This document shows, piece by piece, positions 1-7,330 of a stretch of DNA of 64,000 nucleotides (its first letter is position 1; each line of letters opens with the position of its first letter). The notes beneath the pieces were generated by a model. That model was not told the DNA's origin, ran no database searches, and saw only the letters and a list, made by a program, of their open reading frames with translations. Location of the stretch: the NCBI RefSeq assembly GCF_000012885.1, contig NC_007498.2:744001-808000 (forward strand), written 5' to 3'. The stretch comes from Syntrophotalea carbinolica DSM 2380 (GTDB taxonomy: Bacteria > Desulfobacterota > Desulfuromonadia > Desulfuromonadales > Syntrophotaleaceae). A program made the translations under genes and the position numbers.

Positions 1-7
1 CATGGGG

Positions 8-1075
8 TCAGGAAATGGCCCGGCCACCGCATTTCTTCAATTGTTGATGGGCGTAGCGCAGCATACGTTCGGTATTGGCCCAGTCGACGCATTTGTCCGT
101 AATGGAGACCCCGTATTTCAGCTGTTTGATATCGGCGTTCAGGCTCTGGTTGCCGGCTTGCAGGTTGCTTTCGACCATTAATGAGCCGATGGAGCGGTTG
201 CCCGCCACCACCTGTTCGATGGCACTGATCAGAACCTCTTCCTGGCGCTCGTGGTCCTTGAAGGAGTTGGCATGGCTGCAGTCCACCATGATGGCCTGGG
301 GCAGACCGGCTTTTTGCAGCAGGGTTTCTGCCTGGGCGATGTCTTCCGGAGCGTAATTGGGCTTACCGCCGCCACCGCGCAGAACGATATGGGTGTCGGG
401 ATTGCCGGTTGTCTCCACAATCGAAGGACGGCCGTCGCGGCTGAGGCCGAGGAAACTGTGGGAATGGCAGGCTGCACCCATGGCATCGATGGCGATTTGC
501 AGACTGCCGTCGGTACCGTTTTTGAAACCGACCGGGAACGACAGGCCGCTGGCCATCTCCCGATGAGGCTGGGATTCCGAGGTTCGCGCGCCGATAGCCC
601 CCCAGCTGATCATGTCGGACAGATACTGAATCGTAATGGGATCGAGCATTTCAGTGGCGATGGGCAGCCCCATTTCGGTGATGGCGGACAGCAGGCCGCG
701 GGCAACGCCGAGCCCCTTGGAAATCTTGTGGGTACCGTTGAGGTCCGGGTCGTTGATAAGACCTTTCCAGCCGATGGTGGTGCGTGGTTTCTCGAAATAG
801 ACGCGCATCACCAGGAACAGTTGGTCCTTTAACTCCTCATTCAGCGCGGCCAGCCGCTCGGCGTATTCCAGGGCGGCCTTGGTATCGTGGATGGAACATG
901 GTCCGACGACCACCATGATGCGACGATCCTTTTGATTGAGGATGTCGCGAATGGTCTGCCGGCAGTTCAAAACGAACTCGGCCATCTCCTCGCTGAGGGG
1001 AAAAACCTGCTTCAGATCGGCGGGTGCGATAATGGGGGTCAGGGAACGGATATTGAGATTAGTGGTCCGGATCAT
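8..1075 (-). CDS. 3-deoxy-7-phosphoheptulonate synthase (class I DAHP synthase)
   Basis: First enzyme of the shikimate pathway: condenses phosphoenolpyruvate with erythrose 4-phosphate in the cytosol, with a divalent metal. The 355 residues match the AroF/AroG/AroH family length. Seen: VVGPCSIHD near residue 56, FEKPRTTIGWKG near 95, GARTSESQPHR near 160 and VDCSHANS near 265, all hallmark segments that bind PEP, phosphate and metal. The ATG at 1075 follows an AAGGA ribosome site. It faces left and diverges from yggT with about 380 bases between. Which feedback type (Tyr, Phe or Trp sensitive) cannot be read from the sequence, so no single aro symbol is given. Confidence 0.95.
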   Translation of the reverse strand: MIRTTNLNIRSLTPIIAPADLKQVFPLSEEMAEFVLNCRQTIRDILNQKDRRIMVVVGPCSIHDTKAALEYAERLAALNEELKDQLFLVMRVYFEKPRTTIGWKGLINDPDLNGTHKISKGLGVARGLLSAITEMGLPIATEMLDPITIQYLSDMISWGAIGARTSESQPHREMASGLSFPVGFKNGTDGSLQIAIDAMGAACHSHSFLGLSRDGRPSIVETTGNPDTHIVLRGGGGKPNYAPEDIAQAETLLQKAGLPQAIMVDCSHANSFKDHERQEEVLISAIEQVVAGNRSIGSLMVESNLQAGNQSLNADIKQLKYGVSITDKCVDWANTERMLRYAHQQLKKCGGRAIS

Positions 1076-1459
1076 GGCAGTTCCTTATCTGGTTTCCAGT
1101 GCAGTGAATCCTGTCTGCTGAATTGTCGCTTTGGGTCTGCTGTTCTGGCCCGGGCGGTGGCTTTGTGCCCCAGGGCGGCACGTATCGGGGAGCCTTGAGC
1201 GTAACCGGCAGCGTCGAATCCTCTGATGCGATGTGCCGAACGGACATGAACAACGGATTCGTGCATGGTCGTTATGTTGCCGTGAAGGTATCCCCAAGTG
1301 AAGGCAAAATGTAGCGGTTTTTTGGGTGTTTGTCAAAGGTTGACGACTGTTGAGGGGACTGTTGTGTCGAAACCGTTGACACCTCGGTCGCGGATTGGGT
1401 ATAAAATGGGGTTAATTATCTAAAAAACCGATAAAATTTACGTCAAGCGAGGTTGAACC
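1076..1459. other. Divergent intergenic region, aro / yggT
   Basis: About 380 bases between two divergent genes. It contains the sigma-70-like promoter listed at 1376-1405. No gene with a ribosome site was seen. No Trp- or Phe-rich leader peptide or clear attenuator was found in front of the DAHP synthase. Confidence 0.6.
1376..1405 (+). promoter_or_regulatory. Sigma-70 promoter for yggT-divIVA-yggU
   Basis: TTGACA (1376-1381), an 18-base spacer, then TATAAA (1400-1405). This is one of the best consensus matches in the window, about 55 bases before the yggT start, facing the rightward gene set. Confidence 0.75.
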
Positions 1460-1741
1460 GTGGGTATTGTTCAAGGGCTTCAGTATACGTTGATAAAAAT
1501 GTTTGCTTCCATCTTCGAGATTTATGCCTATATTGTGGTGGCGCGGGCGATTCTCTCCTGGGTCAACCCAGATCCCTATAATCCCATCGTGCGGTTTCTT
1601 TACAGTGCCACCGAACCGGTATTGCAACGCATGCGCCGTATCGTGCCCCTGCAGTTCGGAGGTCTGGATTTCACCCCGATGGTATTGATTTTCGGCCTGT
1701 TTTTTGTGAGTAATTTCCTGCGGACTTTGCTGCTCCGCTGA
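1460..1741 (+). CDS. YggT family integral membrane protein
   Basis: A 93-residue YggT-family protein with two hydrophobic stretches (about 10-35 and 70-88) around a short loop holding SWVNPDPYNPIV, the conserved motif of the family. Members are inner-membrane proteins often found beside YggS/YggU and division genes; their exact role is unsettled, with links to osmotic tolerance and cell-division clusters. The start is GTG at 1460, preceded by GAGG. It is first in a rightward run with divIVA and yggU, behind a strong promoter, which matches the division-cluster setting known for this family. Confidence 0.88.
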   Translation: MGIVQGLQYTLIKMFASIFEIYAYIVVARAILSWVNPDPYNPIVRFLYSATEPVLQRMRRIVPLQFGGLDFTPMVLIFGLFFVSNFLRTLLLR

Positions 1742-1896
1742 TCCGGCTCGGTTCGGCGAGGGGTTTGTCTTCCTGCCGCGTTTGTCTGCGGATTTGCCTG
1801 GACATTTGCGTTCAGGTGCCGCAATCCAAGCCATCGATTTTTCAGCCTGAGCGAAGTTATTGCTCAGACAACAAAAACTGCATCGGGATCTTTTTC

Positions 1897-2442
1897 ATGT
1901 CCATCACCCCCATCGATATTCAGCAGCACCGTTTTAAAACACGCCCTTTGGGTTACGATAAGTCCGGAGTCGACAGCTTCCTCGAACAGGTGGCCGACGA
2001 ACTGGAACGCTTTCACCTGGAAGTTCAGAAGCTCAAGGAAGAGCTGTCGCGTACCCGTGACAGCCTCGACGAAATGAAGCAGCGCGAGGTGACGCTCAAG
2101 GAAACCCTGCTGACCGCTCAGCGTATGACCGATGAATTGAAGGCCAATGCATCCAAGGAGGCGGAAATTATTGTCGCCGAAGCGGAACTGAAGGGTGAAA
2201 AGATCGTGCAGGAGGCGCGCAACCGGCATATGGATCTGCTGTCTGAAATCCAGGAATTGCGTCGCCAGAAAGTTTCCTTCGAATCGGGACTGCGGGCCGT
2301 GGTTGAAAGTCATATGCGGCTGTTGGATATGAACACCCTGTCCATTCAGGATGCAGGGCGCTTCCAGCCCGTGCTGATGGAGATCCTCGAGGATGACGCG
2401 TCTGCGCAGATTGCCCCTCCTGCCCGGGAGGATGCGGATTGA
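1897..2442 (+). CDS. DivIVA-domain coiled-coil protein
   Basis: A 181-residue cytoplasmic protein. The N-terminal DivIVA motif (residues 1-35, ITPIDIQQHRFKTRPLGYD, then VDSFLEQVADELE) is followed by a long heptad-rich coiled coil (about 25-140). DivIVA proteins sense membrane curvature and recruit division or polar-growth factors in Gram-positives; in delta-proteobacteria similar genes sit beside yggT/yggU and their role is less studied. The ATG at 1897 is preferred over upstream in-frame starts because the family motif begins directly after it. The stop overlaps the yggU start by one base (TGATG), so the two are probably translationally coupled. Confidence 0.85.
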   Translation: MSITPIDIQQHRFKTRPLGYDKSGVDSFLEQVADELERFHLEVQKLKEELSRTRDSLDEMKQREVTLKETLLTAQRMTDELKANASKEAEIIVAEAELKGEKIVQEARNRHMDLLSEIQELRRQKVSFESGLRAVVESHMRLLDMNTLSIQDAGRFQPVLMEILEDDASAQIAPPAREDAD

Positions 2443-2729
2443 TGGCGGAATGTCTGTCGCAAACCGATAAGGGCGTTGTGCTCAGTGTCCATGTGCAACC
2501 GCGGGCCAGTCGGAATGAATTGGCCGGTTTGCAGGGGGAAAGTCTCAAAATCCGCCTCACCTCACCGCCGGTTGAAGGTGCCGCCAATAAATTGTGCCGG
2601 GAATTTCTCGCCAAATTGCTGGGGGTGGCCAAAAGTCGGGTGACCCTCGTGTCCGGTGATAAATCGCGTCATAAACGTCTCCTTATCGAGGGTGTTACTC
2701 TCGATGAAGTACGCAATAAACTGCTTTAA
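2442..2729 (+). CDS. DUF167 / YggU family protein
   Basis: A small soluble protein of 95 residues in the DUF167 (YggU) family. The segments VQPRASRNELAG, LKIRLTSPPVEGAANKLC and VSGDKSRHKRLLIEG follow the family pattern. Function is unknown; the gene usually travels with yggT and division genes, as here. The ATG at 2442 overlaps the divIVA stop; a TTG three bases upstream is the alternative start. Last of the three closely spaced genes behind the promoter at 1376. Confidence 0.88.
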   Translation: MAECLSQTDKGVVLSVHVQPRASRNELAGLQGESLKIRLTSPPVEGAANKLCREFLAKLLGVAKSRVTLVSGDKSRHKRLLIEGVTLDEVRNKLL

Positions 2730-2878
2730 CACGCCTTCCTCGGTTGACCGCCACGCCTCCGCCTCCTTTGCTGCCAAATGTTTGGCGAATGCCCATTTAC
2801 CTTCGGCCGTTTTAAAGGTAAAATTATAACCAGCCAGGTCACAAGGATTCGATAGGGATCAGAAAGGGACGGTGGACC

Positions 2879-3121
2879 ATGGCATCCAAGGTTGTAAGTG
2901 TCGACATGCACAGCAAGCATCTCGAGGAAATTCGCAGTCTGAAGCGGGAAAATGAAGAGTTGAAGACGATGAACAAGGAGTTGATGAAGCGTCTGGAGGA
3001 GCTTCACGGCGAGTATCAGGAATTGCGCTATTACCTCAAGGGGATGGCCTCCCATGGTGAGGTGCTGGCCTTGCGTAAAAAAATCCTCGAGCTGCAGAAC
3101 GAACTGCATTTTAGGCGTTAA
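2879..3121 (+). CDS. Small coiled-coil protein of unknown function
   Basis: 80 residues, almost wholly a charged heptad-like helix (HLEEIRSLKRENEELK onward to the C-terminus), with no signal peptide or membrane segment. It starts with ATG at 2879, 149 bases after yggU, and has the same direction. Its setting after DivIVA and YggU, and its ZapB-like small coiled-coil form, suggest a division or structural factor, but no family motif was recognised and this is inference from shape and position only. Confidence 0.7.
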   Translation: MASKVVSVDMHSKHLEEIRSLKRENEELKTMNKELMKRLEELHGEYQELRYYLKGMASHGEVLALRKKILELQNELHFRR

Positions 3122-3210
3122 GATCTCAACGGCATGAGTGAACCACCCATCCGGATTTGCCGTAAGCAGCGTTTTGCATTGGCTGGTTGGCTCGACAGGA
3201 GCGAGGCAAG

Positions 3211-3246
3211 GGTCTGCCGGTATCGCCCCAGCCGTGCGGCCTTTTT
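3211..3246 (+). terminator. Possible intrinsic terminator
   Basis: GGTCTGCCGG (3211-3220) pairs imperfectly with CCGTGCGGCC (3232-3241), followed by five T residues. It lies 90 bases after the coiled-coil gene and would end that rightward transcript. Confidence 0.45.
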
Positions 3247-3272
3247 AAACATACGATCGGCTATGTGCTGGC

Positions 3273-3300
3273 AGCGGCGCCCGAACCAGGGGGCGCCGCT
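3273..3300. terminator. GC-rich hairpin between convergent genes
   Basis: AGCGGCGCC (3273-3281) and GGCGCCGCT (3292-3300) form a perfect 9-bp stem just after the stop of the leftward lipoprotein gene. The T tract is poor on both strands, so it may act as a weak terminator or an mRNA 3-prime end stabiliser. Confidence 0.4.
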
Positions 3301-3306
3301 GTTCGT

Positions 3307-3819
3307 TTATGGGTTGGTGCCGCCGGAGTCGGACTCGGACTCGCCGGTGAGTTCGGAGAGATCGAGAATACCTTCTTTGTCAAAGGGGAAGCCGTGGCTG
3401 CCGATCAGGGATTTGCCGAGGATGACTGTCCCGGTGATTTTGTAAGGCAGAGGCTTGTGTTGCTCGAGCAGGGGCCCCAGGCGCAACAGGTTGAAATAGG
3501 CGGTGGAGAGTCGCAGGGGCAGGTGGCCGTATTGGTGGGCTGCGAGTCGGACGCTTTCCAGAGATGTGCCCTGGGCCACGCGGATGTCGCCGATGGACAG
3601 GGCGTAGCGCACTTCACGTACGTTGATGCCGAAGTTGTTGGGGTTGAACAGACTCAGGTCCGCAGAGAGTATGGCGTGACTCAGGGTCAGGTTTTCCACC
3701 TGCAGTCCGGCCAGTGCGACTTCCGGCGGTTCCGCGCGCAGCGCGGCGCAGCCCCAGAGCAAAGGCAGAAGAATCACCGCGGGAAGCAGGCGCTGCAAAA
3801 GCAAGGTGCGAAGGTTCAT
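3307..3819 (-). CDS. LEA type 2 / WHy-domain lipoprotein
   Basis: 170 residues. The N-terminus carries a signal peptide ending in a lipobox (LLPLLWGCAA, Cys near residue 24), so it is probably a lipoprotein of the cell envelope. The mature part has the water-stress/LEA-2 pattern (VENLTLSHAILSADLSLFNPNNFGINV), an immunoglobulin-like fold seen in bacterial and plant desiccation proteins. The ATG at 3819 is used because the signal peptide begins there; an in-frame ATG ten codons upstream would lie inside the previous gene. It follows the DUF362 gene after one base and is last of a four-gene leftward run. Confidence 0.8.
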   Translation of the reverse strand: MNLRTLLLQRLLPAVILLPLLWGCAALRAEPPEVALAGLQVENLTLSHAILSADLSLFNPNNFGINVREVRYALSIGDIRVAQGTSLESVRLAAHQYGHLPLRLSTAYFNLLRLGPLLEQHKPLPYKITGTVILGKSLIGSHGFPFDKEGILDLSELTGESESDSGGTNP

Positions 3820-3820
3820 G

Positions 3821-5017
3821 TCAGTCTCCTCGGTCTTTGCCGGAATCATTTGGAGATTGTTCGGACAAATGGCGCCGTTTGCGCTCGCCCAGTCGGCGGG
3901 TCAGGCGCAACAGCCAACCCTGGCGGGTCAGCAGGGCACCGTAAGGGCACAATTCCTGACAGCAAAAACAATGAATGCAACGTCGGTAGTCGATATGCAG
4001 GCGACCATGTTTCAAAACCATGGCCTGCGGGGGACAGTGCTTTACGCACAGGCCACAGTGGCGACATAACTGCGGATCTGCATAAGGACGTGAGCTCAAG
4101 GCGCGCTGGAGGGGAGCTTGCAGCCAGGTCGGGATCCCCCAGACCATGTCGGCGCTGTGGGCCGCGCAAATGCGGGGCAGCGCCAGATCCTGGAGGGCGT
4201 CGCCGCGCAACGCGATGTCCTCCAGGCGGCTGCCGTATCGCTGGGTCTGTTGCGCCAGACGCTGGGTCCAGACGTCCGCTGCCGTCATGCCGACCAGATT
4301 GATGGCGACGCTGTCGACAGCCAAGGCGTTGGTGCCGGCCAGCAGGGCCCCCATAGTGATCGGATCCCCGCTGCCGGGGCCGTTGCCTTCCATGCCGACG
4401 ATGGCATCAACGATGGTCAGGGTCGGTCGAATATGTTCCGCCAGTTCCAGCAGCATCAGGGCAAACAGACCTTTGTCGGCCCCGGCTTGCAGGTGCAGCG
4501 CCGGTTTTCGCATGCCGACTACCGCTCCGAAAAGATTTTTGACGCCGCAGGTCAATCCCATCATGCCGTGGGTTTTGAGCTTGGGGATGTTGATTATGAC
4601 GTCGGCATCCAGAATATCGCGTGCCAGCTCCAGTTGCCGGAAGGTCCGCCCCACCGGTCCCACACGAACCGATTCGACAAAAGGCGCAAAACGCGCCCCG
4701 GTCTCTTCGATGACTTGCATGATGCCGCAACGGCGGGCGACCTCGGCGGGGGTGCCGACTCCTGGCGAGTCGCCTACGGAAACACTGCCGCCCGCCTCCT
4801 GAACCATGCGGATCACTGCGCGCACCACCTCCGGATGGGTGGTTACCGCTTTGTCGTGCGACTTGCCGGCCAGCATGTTCGGCTTGATCAGTACCTTTTG
4901 ACCAGGCCGCACGAAGGCGTTCATCCCCCCCAGTTCCGCCATCACACGTGCGAGGGCCTGCTCCACGGTATCTCGCTGATAATCGCCGGCCGCTGCCAGC
5001 GCCACAGGCAAGGTCAT
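3821..5017 (-). CDS. DUF362 domain protein with C-terminal 4Fe-4S ferredoxin domain
   Basis: 398 residues. The DUF362 domain occupies about residues 1-300 (for example KVLIKPNMLAGK near 45 and IINIPKLKTHGMMGLT near 145). The C-terminal part, about 310-370, holds two cysteine clusters, CRHCGLCVKHCPP and CIHCFCCQELCP, which would bind two 4Fe-4S clusters. No signal peptide is seen. Such proteins are common in anaerobes, are annotated only as iron-sulfur proteins, and lack a settled reaction. The start overlaps the end of the YjbQ gene by four bases (ATGA), implying coupled translation. Confidence 0.88.
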   Translation of the reverse strand: MTLPVALAAAGDYQRDTVEQALARVMAELGGMNAFVRPGQKVLIKPNMLAGKSHDKAVTTHPEVVRAVIRMVQEAGGSVSVGDSPGVGTPAEVARRCGIMQVIEETGARFAPFVESVRVGPVGRTFRQLELARDILDADVIINIPKLKTHGMMGLTCGVKNLFGAVVGMRKPALHLQAGADKGLFALMLLELAEHIRPTLTIVDAIVGMEGNGPGSGDPITMGALLAGTNALAVDSVAINLVGMTAADVWTQRLAQQTQRYGSRLEDIALRGDALQDLALPRICAAHSADMVWGIPTWLQAPLQRALSSRPYADPQLCRHCGLCVKHCPPQAMVLKHGRLHIDYRRCIHCFCCQELCPYGALLTRQGWLLRLTRRLGERKRRHLSEQSPNDSGKDRGD

Positions 5018-5409
5018 TTCTCGAGTATCCGGATATGCAGCCTGCGGCGTCGCGGACCGTCGAATTCGCAGAAATAAATCCCCTGCCAGGTGCCCAGCAC
5101 CGGTTCGCCGTTTTCGACCAACAGGGTCTGATCCACGCCCAGCAGGGAGCTTTTGATGTGGGCGTCGCTGTTGCCTTCCGCATGGCGATAGCCGGCATCG
5201 CGCGGCGCGAGTCGTTCCAGACCGAGAAGCAGGTCGTGCAGCACATCGGGATCGGCGTTTTCGTTGATGGTAACGGCGGCGGTGGTATGCGGCACATGCA
5301 GGCAGGCGATGCCCCGGTTGACACCCGCGTTGCGAATTGCCTGCCGGACCTGGGCGCTGATATCGATGAATTCCTCACGCTGCCGGCTGTTGACTTCCAG
5401 GGTAATCAT
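5014..5409 (-). CDS. YjbQ / UPF0047 family protein
   Basis: 131 residues, the usual length of the UPF0047 (YjbQ) family. The conserved segments CLHVPHTTAAVTINENADPDV, shown here in part as HVPHTTAAVTINEN, and GTWQGIYFCEFDGPRRR are present; His and Asp residues line a metal-binding pocket in known structures. The family is annotated as secondary thiamine-phosphate synthase from weak in vitro activity, but its true role is uncertain. A good AAGGAG ribosome site precedes the ATG at 5409. It overlaps both neighbours by four bases. Confidence 0.92.
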   Translation of the reverse strand: MITLEVNSRQREEFIDISAQVRQAIRNAGVNRGIACLHVPHTTAAVTINENADPDVLHDLLLGLERLAPRDAGYRHAEGNSDAHIKSSLLGVDQTLLVENGEPVLGTWQGIYFCEFDGPRRRRLHIRILEK

Positions 5410-6260
5410 GGCTGCTCCTTTTTGAGATGGTCGATGATACAGCGGATGGCCGATGGCCGAAACAGCAGGGAGGTGTGACCCATGCCGATCATTTCCCGGT
5501 TGGCAACTTCCGGCAGCACGGCATTGTCAAACGGCAGAATCATGTTGTCGTGGCGGGAATAGATATTGACGACTCCGGTATCTGCGGGCCAGGCGGCTGC
5601 CGCCAGACGTTTCAGGAACTCGGAGCCCGGTAACAGCAGCATGCCCAGCGGCGACAGGGCAAAAGGGGCCAGTTTCGATCCCCGGTGGGGTGCGCCGAGT
5701 AGCACGCAACGGTCAATTTTGCCCGCGCCGCCGCGAATCTGCAGATAGTTGCGGGCAATCAGAGCGCCCATGGAATGACCTATCAGGTGAACCTGGCGCA
5801 CGCCATGGCGGTGACGCAGGGTATCTACGATATGAGCCACCCGTTCGGTGAGGACTTCCACGTTCTTCCAGGGAGGCAGTGCGACAGCGTAGACCGTTTT
5901 CCAGCCCTGGCGCCGCAGGTGCAGTCTTAACCACCACCAGCAGGCGCGGCTGTGAAACAGGCCGTGCAACAGGATGATCGGGGTGCGATCGCTGTTGACG
6001 GGCGGTGCTTTGCGGTTGAACCATCCAAAGGGGTGCAGTAGGATGGTCAGCATCAGGAAAAGCGTTTCGCCCAGGATCAAGCCGCCTGCCAGGACCAGCC
6101 TGCCGGGCCGGAAACGCTGATTGACCAGCTCGGGACGCCGGTTGGCGGTTTCATACCAGTACAAGGCGTAACTCAGTGTCGTCAAGCCGCCTACGGCCCC
6201 GAAAAAACATGTCAATATCTTGAAGAAAGTCTGCAAGGTTCCTCCTGTTTTGTGGCTCAT
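5406..6260 (-). CDS. Membrane-anchored alpha/beta hydrolase (triacylglycerol lipase-like)
   Basis: 284 residues. Two hydrophobic segments (about 10-32 and 55-80) precede an alpha/beta-hydrolase domain starting near 95 with ILLHGLFHSRACWW. The nucleophile elbow GHSMGA sits near residue 160, with an oxyanion-type HG near 97, and LLGAPHRGSKLA follows it, as in esterases and lipases of the LipA/PGAP1-like group. The substrate is unknown. The ATG at 6260 gives an N-terminal membrane anchor; starts further upstream would run into the divergent xerC promoter region. First gene of the run hydrolase-yjbQ-DUF362-lipoprotein, joined by ATGA overlaps. Confidence 0.82.
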   Translation of the reverse strand: MSHKTGGTLQTFFKILTCFFGAVGGLTTLSYALYWYETANRRPELVNQRFRPGRLVLAGGLILGETLFLMLTILLHPFGWFNRKAPPVNSDRTPIILLHGLFHSRACWWWLRLHLRRQGWKTVYAVALPPWKNVEVLTERVAHIVDTLRHRHGVRQVHLIGHSMGALIARNYLQIRGGAGKIDRCVLLGAPHRGSKLAPFALSPLGMLLLPGSEFLKRLAAAAWPADTGVVNIYSRHDNMILPFDNAVLPEVANREMIGMGHTSLLFRPSAIRCIIDHLKKEQP

Positions 6261-6341
6261 TATGGCACGCCCATAGGTAGGCGTCAACGCGCTCATAATA
6301 CAGTTCGACAACCATTTGATGCTGCCTTGAAAGGCTTTGAC

Positions 6342-7250
6342 ATGGATCGTCTGATCGCTCGATTCTGCCGGCACCTTGAAGTGGAACGCAACCTGTCGCC
6401 CCATACCTTGCGGGCTTACCGGCAGGATCTGACGGAGTTTTCCCGATTTCTCAAACAGGAGGCCGGGGAGGAAGGTTCGTCAAATACGGCTTCTGCCATA
6501 GAGCAGGTCGATGCCCTTGTTTTGCGGCGTTATCTCGCCCGCTTGCACAAACGCAATCGCAAGACCACCATCGGTCGCAAGCTTTCGGCCGTTCGTAGTT
6601 TTTTCCGCTATCTCGTCCGCCAGGGCGAGCTGGCCGTCAGTCCTGCTGAGACTGTGGCGACTCCCAAACGGGAGCAGTATCTGCCCAAGGTTCTGACCGT
6701 GGACGAGGTGTTTGCCCTGATCAAGGCCGCCGATGGTGACGAGCCGCTGACGGTGCGCGACCGCGCGATCCTGGAGTTATTCTATTCCAGCGGTCTGCGC
6801 GTGGGGGAGCTGGAGGGCCTCGACGTCGGCCATGTCGATCTTCGCGACGGCCTGGTACGGGTCAGGGGGAAAGGGGATAAGGAGCGCATCGTACCCATGG
6901 GCCGTCCGGCCCGACAGGCCCTGGGACGTTATCTGGCCGAGCGTGGCGTTCCGGATCGGGAACAACCGCTGTTTCTCAATTACCGGGGTGGGCGGCTTTC
7001 ATCCAGGAGCATCGAACGCAACCTTAAAAAATGGCTGTTGTGTGCCGGTATCCTCAAGGATGCCTCCCCCCATGCCTTGCGTCATACCTTTGCCACCCAC
7101 CTGTTGGACGGCGGTGCGGATCTGCGTGCCATCCAGGAATTGCTTGGCCATGCCTCCTTGTCCACCACGCAGAAATATACCCAGGTCAGCCTCGATCGGC
7201 TGATGGAAGTTTATGACCGTACCCATCCCCGGGGGCGCAAAAAAAAATGA
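6342..7250 (+). CDS. xerC: Tyrosine recombinase XerC
   Basis: 302 residues, the XerC/XerD length. The N-terminal SAM-like core-binding domain (about 1-100) is followed by the catalytic domain with the full tyrosine-recombinase set: Arg in SSGLRVGEL, Lys in RGKGDKERIV, His-x-x-Arg in HALRHTFATH, His in LGHASLSTTQ and Tyr in TQKYTQVS. It resolves chromosome dimers at dif with a partner Xer protein and FtsK (an ftsK gene lies at 36.9 kb). The ATG at 6342 fits the family N-terminus. Divergent from the hydrolase with about 80 bases between. XerC is chosen over XerD from general resemblance, so the subtype is less certain than the family. Confidence 0.88.
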   Translation: MDRLIARFCRHLEVERNLSPHTLRAYRQDLTEFSRFLKQEAGEEGSSNTASAIEQVDALVLRRYLARLHKRNRKTTIGRKLSAVRSFFRYLVRQGELAVSPAETVATPKREQYLPKVLTVDEVFALIKAADGDEPLTVRDRAILELFYSSGLRVGELEGLDVGHVDLRDGLVRVRGKGDKERIVPMGRPARQALGRYLAERGVPDREQPLFLNYRGGRLSSRSIERNLKKWLLCAGILKDASPHALRHTFATHLLDGGADLRAIQELLGHASLSTTQKYTQVSLDRLMEVYDRTHPRGRKKK

Positions 7251-7330
7251 GTTTTGCTTGGTATTTTTGCTTGGTACGGACAGCCGCGCTTTGCTGACGG
7301 TTGTGCGAAACAGCTGCAACCCTAGCGCGT

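Noticed and set aside
3122-3306. 6S RNA gene downstream of the coiled-coil gene
   Set aside because: The region has hairpins, and a ZapA-like neighbour would make it tempting, but the long rod with central bubble typical of 6S RNA could not be drawn.
3187-4302. Long plus-strand frame opposite the lipoprotein and DUF362 genes
   Set aside because: It lies antisense to two genes with clear family motifs and has low-complexity composition typical of a shadow in GC-rich DNA.
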